16,785 bases of DNA, from positions 1 to 16,785 of the forward strand of contig CAZOHG010000071.1 in assembly GCA_964579725.1 (NCBI GenBank), given 5' to 3'. Below are positions 6,532 to 14,396 of the stretch, piece after piece; the stretch's first letter is position 1; each line of letters starts with the position of its first letter. Origin of the DNA: CAZOHG01 sp964579725. GTDB lineage: Bacteria > Zhuqueibacterota > JdFR-76 > BMS3Abin05. Both the position numbers and the translations under genes were made by a program. The notes beneath the pieces are model-generated. The model had not been told where the DNA came from, made no database searches, and was given only the letters and a program-made list of their open reading frames with translations.

Positions 6532-9132
6532 CTATTTCAGTCGGACGATTTGTTCGCCGAGTGGAACCGTACGTTGAAATTCTCCAGCCGGCCAGGGCCG
6601 CGGCGGCATCGGCCGCATCTGGGTAAGGGGTTCGTTCAGCGTGACCGTGACGTTTTCAGGATTCAGGCGCACACGTCCCAAAATCCACGCAGAAACTTTC
6701 CCGGCCCACGCTGGCGCGTCCTTTTTCAGACGAAAGATGACTCGAATCCGATTTTCCCCGGGGGCAATTGGGTACTTCACCCACAACCAGTCCCCTCTCC
6801 CTTTTTCCTTCTCGCCGCTAACACGCTTGCCGTTGATTTTCGTTTCCAGAGAAGGCAGTTTCGCCTCGCCCATTTTGGAATCGGTTTGCAGCAAGAGAGC
6901 CAGCGTAGCATTTGCGGCTCCGGAATTCACCTGAAATTCAGCCGTTAACACGGCACGCTTTCGCTTCGATTCCATTTTCAACTGTTCGTTGGAAACCAGT
7001 TCAGGGAGCAATTTGGCTTTCACCGGTGCCGTGTTTAAATCGACTTCATGCCGGTCGCGTGTTACACGGGTCAATTTTTCGGGATTCAACCAGTGGGCGT
7101 TCGGCTCGGCCAGGTAGACGGAAAATTGCAGCCCACGGCCGTCTTTTTTTGTCACCTCGTACGCAGAGCCGCCCAACAAAGGTTCCGTCGCTTTGCTTAG
7201 CGGGTACAGTTCGTACACGGCCGTTTCGTACGCCCCCAAAGGCAACACCACTTCCGCACCGGCCGCGTACAGTTCGGGCGAAACCCAGTGGTCGGGGTAG
7301 ACGCGCTCCAAAACAAGGGAGGCCGCTTCGGGATTGAGCCCCATTTCGGGGGCCAGGGTTACCGCCAGTTCACGGGGATTCACGTACGGGTTGCGCGCCG
7401 CAATAATGCCCCGATCTCCGGAAAAATGCACGTAAGCGTAAGGTTCCCGCTGGCCGGGGTCGCCCCCGACCATTTCGGTGTGTTTTAAAATGGGGAACCG
7501 ATCCCGCGCCCAGGCAATGGATTTGGCCAGCGCCTGCCACTGGCCGTCGTCCAACAAATCGGGGGAAATGTACAATTCCCACATGGAAACACCGCGGGCA
7601 AAATAGAGCAACGCATTGTCCGTAAATTTGCTCAGCGGCTCGGGACGTCTGCCCAGTTCCTGCAGATTTCCTTTAATAATACCGTGGGTCATCATATTGG
7701 AAATGGGAAACCAGAGGTCTTCGGAGGTAAAATCTTTGTAAAGCGACAAATCGCGGTAGGTAATGGCAGCGTCGCGGCGGCTAATGGACGGCACATTCGA
7801 GAAGCCGTAGTCCCCGCTCTGCATCCAGATCTGATTCGCCCATTTCAACCACCAGGGGCTGAGCCACGTGCCGGAGGTAATATTTAAGTACACGTCCGGG
7901 TGATTTTTTCGAACAGCCTGGCACAGGGCAATCACCGTGTCCGTGACCGCTTTGCGGGAGTAGATGCCGATCTCGTGCCCGTGGTTGGGTTCGCTGCACG
8001 AGAACTGAATGCCGTCCCATTTGTAGAAACGGACGCCGTCCTTTTCCACAAAATCCACCACCCGCTTTTTAAAGAGCTGGCTGTAATTTTTTCCGGCCAA
8101 ACACATCTGTTCCCCGACAGTTTCGTAGCCGTGGTTTCGCATCCAGGCAACCCGCCAGGTTCGGTGGGAATAACCACCGATGGGCCCGAACCAAATACCC
8201 AAATGCGTCCCCATTTTTTGCAGCTCGTCCGAAAGCGGTTTCAATCCGTTCGGGAACTGATTTTTGCGCACCACCCAATCGCTGCGGTACACATCCCACC
8301 CGTCGTCTAACACAAAAGCGTTCAGGTGAATCCCGTACTTGTCCACCATGTTGCGTTTGAACAGGTGAATAATGCGTTTGACATTGGTCTCGTTCATGAT
8401 CCGCAGGGAATCCCGCACCATTTCGGGCGCCCGCAGATCGTACCAGGTATTGTACAAAATGTAGGGGCGTACCGGAGAAAATCGCACGTCGTTCAAATAG
8501 GCTTTAAACCACCACTTCACGTAGGGATTGGGTGTGACGCCGGTGACCACGGGGTCTGTTTGCAGCCAGGAACGCCCGACCTTTTGCCCGATTTCCTCAC
8601 NNNNNNNNNNNNNNNNNNNNNNNNNNNNNNNNNNNNNNNNNNNNNNNNNNNNNNNNNNNNNNNNNNNNNNNNNNNNNNNNNNNNNNNNNNNNNNNNNNNN
8701 CGAATACGAAACTTTGAGCTGAAAAGGATTGTTTTTCCCCTTAAAAAACAGGGAGATAACCTGCGTGCCGTCGCCTTTCGTTTCCTGTTTCTTTTCCAAG
8801 AAAAGAAAATCCTTTTGGGTAAACACCACGGGATTGTCGCTGTTGTTGATTTTTCCGGGAGCCCGCCAACCCGTCCACATGACATTCAAAGCGAAATTGG
8901 CATCGGTTTGAATAACAATCGGTTTGGTGTGAAATTGAGAGGCCCAATCCGGCAAAACCCGGAGGAAATCTTTCGATAGAATGCCTTTTTGAACCAAAAT
9001 GTCCACTTTTACTTTTTTGTTTTGAAGTGTAAAATGGGCCTGGGCGCGTGTTTGAGCCCGCAGAGTCCGTACCACGAGCCCGCTTGCCGCAAGTACTAAA
9101 ATGGCCAAAAAGCCAGTTAAAAATGATCTCAT
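6532..9132 (-). CDS. Secreted GH36/clan GH-D alpha-galactosidase-like glycosidase (contains assembly gap)
   Basis: A large exported glycosidase, 866 codons if the 100-N gap is taken at face value. Residues 1-26 form a signal peptide ending TLRA. After an N-terminal beta domain (about 30-220) comes the TIM barrel (about 225-520), with NTWYDL, then FVLDDGWD (274-280), LGIWFGP (311-317) and FYKWDGIQF (369-377). Asp373 of the KWD motif fits the nucleophile of GH36/GH27 enzymes; Asp441 in MQSGDYGFS is the best candidate acid/base. A C-terminal beta region follows (about 560-866). Members of this clan remove alpha-linked galactose and related sugars; exact specificity cannot be read here. The start at 9132 is preceded by AAGGGAAAA. 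The gap falls before the barrel, so the catalytic part is complete, but the reading frame across the gap is not proven. The gene ends near the convergent hairpin and begins next to the repeat array. Confidence 0.82.
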   Translation of the reverse strand: MRSFLTGFLAILVLAASGLVVRTLRAQTRAQAHFTLQNKKVKVDILVQKGILSKDFLRVLPDWASQFHTKPIVIQTDANFALNVMWTGWRAPGKINNSDNPVVFTQKDFLFLEKKQETKGDGTQVISLFFKGKNNPFQLKVSYSXXXXXXXXXXXXXXXXXXXXXXXXXXXXXXXXXXEEIGQKVGRSWLQTDPVVTGVTPNPYVKWWFKAYLNDVRFSPVRPYILYNTWYDLRAPEMVRDSLRIMNETNVKRIIHLFKRNMVDKYGIHLNAFVLDDGWDVYRSDWVVRKNQFPNGLKPLSDELQKMGTHLGIWFGPIGGYSHRTWRVAWMRNHGYETVGEQMCLAGKNYSQLFKKRVVDFVEKDGVRFYKWDGIQFSCSEPNHGHEIGIYSRKAVTDTVIALCQAVRKNHPDVYLNITSGTWLSPWWLKWANQIWMQSGDYGFSNVPSISRRDAAITYRDLSLYKDFTSEDLWFPISNMMTHGIIKGNLQELGRRPEPLSKFTDNALLYFARGVSMWELYISPDLLDDGQWQALAKSIAWARDRFPILKHTEMVGGDPGQREPYAYVHFSGDRGIIAARNPYVNPRELAVTLAPEMGLNPEAASLVLERVYPDHWVSPELYAAGAEVVLPLGAYETAVYELYPLSKATEPLLGGSAYEVTKKDGRGLQFSVYLAEPNAHWLNPEKLTRVTRDRHEVDLNTAPVKAKLLPELVSNEQLKMESKRKRAVLTAEFQVNSGAANATLALLLQTDSKMGEAKLPSLETKINGKRVSGEKEKGRGDWLWVKYPIAPGENRIRVIFRLKKDAPAWAGKVSAWILGRVRLNPENVTVTLNEPLTQMRPMPPRPWPAGEFQRTVPLGEQIVRLK
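8601..8700. other. Assembly gap of 100 Ns
   Basis: Exactly 100 undetermined bases, the conventional filler for a scaffold gap of unknown size. It lies inside the GH36-like gene, corresponding to about residues 145-178. The two flanks are in the same frame if the gap is really 100 bases, which has a one-in-three chance of happening by accident. Confidence 0.99.
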
Positions 9133-9164
9133 CGCATTTTCCCTTTAATTTGGTTTTTGATTGA

Positions 9165-9180
9165 ATGAGACATTTCTCAT
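9165..9180 (-). promoter_or_regulatory. Inverted repeat upstream of the GH36-like gene, candidate operator
   Basis: ATGAGA-CATT-TCTCAT has perfect 6-bp arms around a 4-bp centre and lies 33-48 bp upstream of the glycosidase start codon. The position would suit a repressor site or a short leader hairpin. No promoter hexamers are convincing around it and no regulator gene is adjacent. Confidence 0.3.
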
Positions 9181-9251
9181 TTCGTTTATTGGAAATTGAC
9201 ACCGTGAATTTGCGTTCCCAAATAGCCAAGATGAACCAACCCAATTGGTGT

Positions 9252-10349
9252 CCCGAGGACGGGCACGCATTATTTTGCCCTTTCAGGGCGTATTTGATTT
9301 GTAGAACGATTCCCTTTTTCCCAGGGCGTTGCCCTGGGCTGGTTTATTTCAGCCCGTTGGGCTGAAAGTCACGATGACCAAGGGGCACCTCTATTGAAAA
9401 ACCTCCTTGCAAAGAGCGAACCCTGTACAAAATCAATCATTCGCGCATTCGCGGCTGTTTTTTTTGCCTGATTTTTCGGGAGCGTTGCCCCGATTGTCAA
9501 AAAATCTTCTTTCCCCGCGGAATATTCACCGGCCAATGTTGTACCGCCCCGAGAACAAGCGTAAATTATTTTGCCCTTTCAGGGCGTATTTTATTTTTGG
9601 AACGATTCCCTTTTCCCCAGGGCGTTGCCCTTGGCTGTTTTATGTCAGCCCGTTGGGCTGAGAGTCACGGCGATTAGCGGGAACCTCTATTGCCCCCCTG
9701 TCAGAGGATTGACCCTGCGCAAGGTTCAATTATTCGCGCATTCGCGGCTGTTTTATTGCCTGATTTTTCAGGAGCGGTTGCCCGGATTGTCAAAAAATCT
9801 TCTTTCCCCGCGGAATATTCATCGGCCGATACCGTACCGCCCCGAGGACGGGCACGCATTATTTTGCCCTTTCTGGGCGTATCTGATTTTTGGAACAATT
9901 TTTTCCCAGGGCGTTGCCCTTGGCTGTTTTATGTCAGCCCGTTGGGCTGAGAGTCACGGCGATTAGCGGGAACCTCTTATTGCCCCCCTGTCAGAGAATT
10001 GACCCTGTGCAAGGTTCAATTATTCGCGCATTCGCGGCTGTCTTTTTGCCTGATTTTTCGAGAGCGGTTGCCCCGATTGTCAAAAAATCTTCTTTCCCCG
10101 CGGAATATTCACCGGCCAATGTTGTACCGCCCCGAGAACAAGCGTAAATTATTTTGCCCTTTCAGGGCGTATTTTATTTTTGGAACGATTCCCTTTTCCC
10201 CAGGGCGTTGCCCTTGGCTGTTTTATGTCAGCCCGTTGGGCTGAGAGTCACGGCGATTAGCGGGAACCTCTATTGCCCCCCTGTCAGAGGATTGACCCTG
10301 CGCAAGGTTCAATTATTCGCGCATTCGCGGCTGTTTTTCTGCCTGATTT
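9252..10349. repeat. Tandem array of about 3.75 palindrome-rich units, 290-296 bp each
   Basis: Four copies lie head to tail: 9252-9547, 9548-9840, 9841-10130 and a truncated 10131-10349. Each begins with CCCGAG, then a hairpin GCCCT-TTC-AGGGC (9277-9289, 9573-9585, about 9866, 10156), then CCCAGGGC-GTT-GCCCTGGG (perfect in copy 1 at 9320-9338, one arm mutated in later copies), then TTTCAGCCC-GTT-GGGCTGAAA (perfect in copy 1 at 9347-9367). A tail with CGCG-CATT-CGCG and CCCCGCGG follows. Copies 1 and 3 share one head sequence and one tail, copies 2 and 4 another head, and copies 2 and 4 are nearly identical for about 210 bp. The array fills most of the gap between the two glycosidase genes. 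Frames of 60-130 codons open on the plus strand are by-products of the repeat and show no protein family. Confidence 0.93.
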
Positions 10350-10371
10350 CAAGGCGTTGACTTAATTTTAC

Positions 10372-10456
10372 GCCCCGAAGGGGCAAAATAGATTAGCCCG
10401 GGGCAGCGCCCCGGGATAGTTGCATTTCCCAGTTTTCATCTGCGCCCTGAAAGGGC
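10372..10456 (-). repeat. Related palindromic element in inverted orientation next to the lacZ 3' end
   Basis: Three hairpins in a row: GCCCC-GAA-GGGGC (10372-10384), CCCGGGGC-AGC-GCCCCGGG (10397-10415) and GCCCT-GAA-AGGGC (10444-10456). The last is the exact reverse complement of the first hairpin of the tandem units, so this element points the other way. It ends 26 bp from the stop codon of the beta-galactosidase, so it would be transcribed as its 3' untranslated region and might act as a terminator or RNA-stabilising structure. Confidence 0.8.
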
Positions 10457-10482
10457 AGAATAAAAAGAGGCCATTCCTGCGC

Positions 10483-13400
10483 TTATTTCCGATATGGCCG
10501 GGCTACCTCCTGCAAATCTCCTGTTTTCTTTTCGTACGGCAGCAGCACAAAACCGAATGTCACCGGCCGCGGGTGGAAAGCATATTTCTCCAGTACCGGC
10601 GGGCCGCAGCTGGCGTTTCCCAACCCCAATTGTTTGGCATCCAGCGAAAGGTACACCTCTTTTCGCGGTGTGAGCTCGTCAATGTGGTTGGCTTTATCCA
10701 GATCGTTCGCCGTAAAATGCAACGCGGTTACCGAAAGCAGGGAATCGGCAACCACCAAAAGGCCGTCCCCCTTTTTGTCGGTTAATGCCGTCCAGCGCAC
10801 CCCTTCCTTGTTGCCGGTTTCCTGGGGGCGCACGTAGGGCACGTATTGCGCCGTGACGGTGCTGTGGTACACGCCCACAGGCGCGCCGGTTTTACGGTCG
10901 GGGTAATTTTCAACCGGGCCGTGGCCGTACCAGACAAACTGCTCTAAATTTTGGGGAAGTACTAGCCGAACCCCCAACTTGGGGAGCTCTTTAGGTAATT
11001 TGCCAAAGGGTTCCACTTGATTCTCCAAATGAAGAGCGCCGTCGCCGTAAAGCGTGTACACTGCCGTCCAATGAAATCCGGCCGAATCCCTCCTGGAAAC
11101 GCTTTTCTTTACCGTCATCTGAAAGACGTTTCCCCCAAGTTTTTTGGTTTCCACCGATTGCACCGTTTCTTTCAAGCGATTCAATCCTGCCTGACGCCAG
11201 CTTTTAGCCAGGTGCTTGTCGTTGTCTGTGGGTGCACGGAAAGCTTCCAACACGGGGCCGTGGGAAATGAGTGGTTTCCCTTTGAATTTCAACAGCTTCA
11301 AACTCCCCTGCTCACGATTGAAAACCGCCTCAAAATCTTTGCCACTCACGTGAATGTCTCCGTCCGACTCGCGAATTTTCAAACTCGGCAGCGCCGACAC
11401 ATTCGGGCGTTTTGCCGGAGGCACCTGGAAAGGCACTTTGAATTGCGCCCACGCCACCTCGTGGCCCTTTTCCGCCCACAGGACATTTTGCTTCAAACGA
11501 GCGCTGAGCTTCAGCCAGTACTCCGCTCCCGGTTTGAGCTGCGGTTTTTTGAAAAGAATGTGAACAAATCCCTTGGCTCCCGGCCCCACATCGAGAGGGG
11601 GCAGCGTGCCGGATTGAATCACACGACCGTCTTCGGAAAGTGTCCAATTAAAATCGAACCAATCTAAATTTGTGAAAAAGAATTGGTTGCGAATACCGAT
11701 TTTCCCGGCCAGCACATCCTCCGGCTGAAATTGAATATTCTGGTACACCTTTTTGACCTCCCACAATTTGGGGGGGATTTTACGATCCGGAAAAACCAGG
11801 CCGTTAATACAGAAGTTTTTGTCGTTTGGGGTGTCACCGTAGTCGCCGCCGTACGCCCAGAATTCGCGCCCCCGAGCATCCTTTTTGCGAAGCCCCTGAT
11901 CCACCCAATCCCAAATAGCACCGCCCTGAATTTGGGGGTATTTTTCAATCACATCCCAGTATTCCTGCAAATTGCCCACGGCGTTGCCCATGGCGTGGGC
12001 GTACTCGCACATGATGAACGGGCGATCGTTGTACTTTTGTCCGTATTCCTCCAGCCAGGACACGCGCGGGTACATGACAGATACGATATCCACCTGAGGT
12101 CGCCGCCAGGCCCGCTCGTAGTGCACGGGCCGGGAGGGATCGCGGCGGTGAATCCAATCGCTGCACACTTCAAAGTTGGTACCAAATCCCGCCTCATTTC
12201 CCATCGACCAAATAATGACCGACGGATGATTTTTATCCCGTTCCACCATCCGCTGGATGCGATCCAGGTGGGCCTTTTCCCATTCCGGGCGATTGGCCAG
12301 CGTGTGATCGGGTTTGTAGCCCATTCCATGGGATTCAATATTGGCCTCGTCAATCAGGTAAAGGCCGTATTGGTCACACAACTCGTACCAGCGCGGGTCG
12401 TCCGGGTAGTGGCAGGTGCGAACGGCATTGATGTTGAATTGTTTCATCAGCACAATGTCTTTACGCATCGATTCCTCGCTTACGTAATGGCCGGTGTCCG
12501 GGTCGTGTTCGTGGCGGTTCACCCCTTTGATTAAGATGGGTTTGCCGTTCACCCAAAACTGGTTGCCCCGAATTTCCACCTTGCGGAATCCGATCCACGC
12601 ACTTTCAAATTCAGCCACCTTGCCCGTCTTGTTTTTGAGCCGCAAAACCACCGTGTACAAATTAGGCGTTTCAGCCGTCCATTTGAGGGGATTTTCCACG
12701 TGAGCCCGCATAACAAGCACACTTTCGGCTCCGGAGCGCAGGTAGTCGGTTTCGTCTGACGCGAGCACTTCCGAATTGACCAACCGCCCCTGCGGATCAA
12801 ACAGGGTCACGTCCACCCGCGGCTTCCAAAAAGCCCGCGGCCCGTAATTGTGTACCCGCGCTGTCACGCGGAGCTCGGCATCGCGATAGTCGGAATCCAG
12901 GTCGGTGTGAATCTCAAAATCCCGGATGTGCATTTGGGGTGTTGAAAAAAGGTAGACATTGCGGAAAATGCCGCTCAGCCGCCAGAAGTCCTGATCTTCC
13001 AAATAGGAGCCATCTGACCAGCGGTACACCTCCACAGCCAGAAGGTTTTTGCCAGGCTGCAGGAAATCGGTGATTCGAAATTCGGCAGGCGTCCGACTGC
13101 CCTGACTGTACCCCACCTTTTTCCCGTTAATCCAGAGGTAAAAGGCGGATTCCACTCCGTCAAAGTGCAAAAATATTTGCCGGTTTTTCCAGGACGAAGG
13201 AATTACGAATTCCGTGCGGTAAGAACCGACGGGATTATCATCATGTTGAATGAACGGCGGATTTTTTTTGAAGGGGTAGCGGACGTTGGTGTAAATCGGC
13301 TTTCCGTAGCCCTCCATTTGCCAGTTGTCCGGCACAGGAATGGTTTTCCAGTCGGAGACGTCAAAATCCGGTTGGTAAAAATCCGCCGGGCGGTCCGCCG

Positions 13401-13659
13401 GTTTGGGCGCCCAGTGGAATTTCCAGCGGCCGTTTAAGGATTTAAAAAAACTCGACGCGAATCGATCCGCCTTCAAGGCCTGTGCCTCGTTTGCGTAGGG
13501 CATGAGCGTGCAGTGAGGCGCTTCCTTGTTTCGGGCAATCATTTCGGGGTTTTCCCAATCATTCGTCTTTGAATTCATGGCCAGGATTCCTTGATTTAAA
13601 GTGAACAATGTCAAAAACAAAACAACCAAATGTAACGCAATCGTTTGACTTTTAAACAT
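10483..13659 (-). CDS. lacZ: Secreted GH2 beta-galactosidase (LacZ type)
   Basis: A 1058-residue enzyme hydrolysing beta-galactosides, close in length to E. coli LacZ (1023) plus a signal peptide (residues 1-27, ending GILA), so it should act in the periplasm or outside the cell. The order is standard: sugar-binding jelly roll (about 70-245, with IPVPDNWQMEGYGKPIYTN), Ig-like domain (about 246-360), TIM barrel (about 361-660, with IKGVNRHEHDPDTG), second beta domain, and the Bgal_small_N domain (from about 790, with EAFRAPTDNDK). The acid/base is Glu489 in WSMGNEAGFG and the nucleophile Glu552 in MCEYAHAMGN, both intact. The start at 13659 is chosen because AAGGAGAA (13666-13673) sits 6 nt before it and the signal peptide begins there; the upstream in-frame ATG at 13722 adds a polar stretch. 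It lies 90 bp downstream of the L7Ae-like gene on the same strand. Confidence 0.95.
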   Translation of the reverse strand: MFKSQTIALHLVVLFLTLFTLNQGILAMNSKTNDWENPEMIARNKEAPHCTLMPYANEAQALKADRFASSFFKSLNGRWKFHWAPKPADRPADFYQPDFDVSDWKTIPVPDNWQMEGYGKPIYTNVRYPFKKNPPFIQHDDNPVGSYRTEFVIPSSWKNRQIFLHFDGVESAFYLWINGKKVGYSQGSRTPAEFRITDFLQPGKNLLAVEVYRWSDGSYLEDQDFWRLSGIFRNVYLFSTPQMHIRDFEIHTDLDSDYRDAELRVTARVHNYGPRAFWKPRVDVTLFDPQGRLVNSEVLASDETDYLRSGAESVLVMRAHVENPLKWTAETPNLYTVVLRLKNKTGKVAEFESAWIGFRKVEIRGNQFWVNGKPILIKGVNRHEHDPDTGHYVSEESMRKDIVLMKQFNINAVRTCHYPDDPRWYELCDQYGLYLIDEANIESHGMGYKPDHTLANRPEWEKAHLDRIQRMVERDKNHPSVIIWSMGNEAGFGTNFEVCSDWIHRRDPSRPVHYERAWRRPQVDIVSVMYPRVSWLEEYGQKYNDRPFIMCEYAHAMGNAVGNLQEYWDVIEKYPQIQGGAIWDWVDQGLRKKDARGREFWAYGGDYGDTPNDKNFCINGLVFPDRKIPPKLWEVKKVYQNIQFQPEDVLAGKIGIRNQFFFTNLDWFDFNWTLSEDGRVIQSGTLPPLDVGPGAKGFVHILFKKPQLKPGAEYWLKLSARLKQNVLWAEKGHEVAWAQFKVPFQVPPAKRPNVSALPSLKIRESDGDIHVSGKDFEAVFNREQGSLKLLKFKGKPLISHGPVLEAFRAPTDNDKHLAKSWRQAGLNRLKETVQSVETKKLGGNVFQMTVKKSVSRRDSAGFHWTAVYTLYGDGALHLENQVEPFGKLPKELPKLGVRLVLPQNLEQFVWYGHGPVENYPDRKTGAPVGVYHSTVTAQYVPYVRPQETGNKEGVRWTALTDKKGDGLLVVADSLLSVTALHFTANDLDKANHIDELTPRKEVYLSLDAKQLGLGNASCGPPVLEKYAFHPRPVTFGFVLLPYEKKTGDLQEVARPYRK

Positions 13660-13665
13660 TGAAGA

Positions 13666-13673
13666 TTCTCCTT
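13666..13673 (-). promoter_or_regulatory. Ribosome binding site AAGGAGAA for lacZ
   Basis: Reads AAGGAGAA on the minus strand, 6 nt before the ATG at 13659. It decides between this start and the ATG 63 bp further upstream. Confidence 0.7.
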
Positions 13674-13749
13674 CGTTTTTCTCCACCTTCACCGTGACCT
13701 CCCGGGTTTTTGCCTGCAACAAGAATCACAGAGAATTGGAAAGATGCTT

Positions 13750-14073
13750 CTATTCTTTCACCGCCTCCAGAATTCCTGAGGCAAAATGGACATCCAAAAT
13801 CGCCAGCACCGCCAGCTCTTTTCGCCCGAATCGGGCCCCCCAGTTGCGCTTCGTACCCGTTTTTAAAAGCTGGCTCCCGCTGTTTTCCAAAAGCCGAACG
13901 AAATGATTTTCCGTGTTGGCGGAAATATCAGCAGATAGAATGAGGAGTTTGGCCTTTTTCTTTTGAAGAACTTCCTCCACCGCGGCCGTTCCCAGCGCAA
14001 CCTTACCTGCGCGGTACGCCAGTCCAACCAGTGACTCTATTTTTGACGAGCGGAATACCACCATCAAATCCAT
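13750..14073 (-). CDS. L7Ae/L30e-family RNA-binding protein, YlxQ-like
   Basis: A 107-residue protein covering one whole L7Ae/L30e/Gadd45-type domain. The start region KIESLVGLAYRAGKVALG, then AVEEVLQKKKAKLLILSADIS and the later LAVLAILDVHFASGILEAV match the bacterial YlxQ/RplGA-like group, which binds kink-turn RNA and is thought to touch the ribosome. Family members are about 100 residues, which supports the ATG at 14073 (alternative 14064) rather than 14202, whose extra 43 residues are not family-like. No strong ribosome binding site precedes either start. In many bacteria this gene lies in the nusA-infB cluster; here it is isolated between a peptidase and lacZ, so it may be a second, stand-alone paralogue. 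It could share a transcript with lacZ, 90 bp downstream. Confidence 0.82.
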   Translation of the reverse strand: MDLMVVFRSSKIESLVGLAYRAGKVALGTAAVEEVLQKKKAKLLILSADISANTENHFVRLLENSGSQLLKTGTKRNWGARFGRKELAVLAILDVHFASGILEAVKE

Positions 14074-14226
14074 CGAATTTCTGTTTTCACTGAAATGTGT
14101 ATTTTTGACTCCGCTACAATGCTTCCCTTGGTCGCAACGAAAAGACCGATTGTTTTTTGCATTTTTCCACGAAGTCTCGGCTTCCCGATTTCGCCCACCC
14201 ATGAACGCGTGAGTTTGGACTCATTC

Positions 14227-14278
14227 TGTGTCCTCAGGACACAATTAAGGGAAATCTTGCAATTTAGTCCTCTCCCTT
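14227..14278. repeat. Two inverted repeats upstream of the L7Ae-like gene
   Basis: TGTGTCCT-C-AGGACACA (14227-14243) is a perfect 17-bp inverted repeat. AAGGGA (14247-14252) can pair with TCCCTT (14273-14278). They lie in the 320-bp gene-free stretch 14074-14393. The first resembles a drifted copy of the GCCCTTTCAGGGC hairpin of the array. A regulatory role for the small gene is possible but not shown. Nothing else was recognised in the stretch apart from the repeat at 14333-14396. Confidence 0.5.
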
Positions 14279-14332
14279 TGAAGACGACAATTGGTACAAA
14301 TTAGATAAATACACACCTGCCGAATTTTCAGA

Positions 14333-14396
14333 TCACCCTTTCAGGGTGAATTTTTAATGAACCATTTCTTTATTTCCAGAACGTTGCCTTAGGCTA
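14333..14396 (+). repeat. Degenerate copy of the palindromic element abutting the S9 peptidase stop codon
   Basis: TCACCCT-TTC-AGGGTGA (14333-14349) keeps the TTC loop of the array's first hairpin, with compensating changes in both arms (CACCCT/AGGGTG for GCCCT/AGGGC). It is followed at the expected distance by CCAGAACGTTGCCTTAGG, a decayed form of the second hairpin CCAGGGCGTTGCCCTGG. The element lies in the same orientation as the array and reaches the peptidase stop codon (14394-14396 on the minus strand). Confidence 0.65.

Noticed and set aside
9252..10349. CRISPR array
   Set aside because: Units are about 290 bp with similar sequence throughout, with no short constant repeat separated by unique spacers, and no cas genes are present.
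9407..10360. Overlapping plus-strand frames of 60-131 codons across the repeat array
   Set aside because: They repeat with the 290-bp unit, share no protein family and consist of translated hairpins, so they are by-products of the repeat.
11683..12534. 283-codon plus-strand frame inside lacZ
   Set aside because: It is antisense to the LacZ catalytic barrel with intact active-site motifs. The plus-strand translation has no recognisable domain.
14074..14202. N-terminal extension of the L7Ae-like gene from the ATG at 14202
   Set aside because: The extra 43 residues are not part of the family domain, and the family is about 100 residues long, so the later ATG is preferred.
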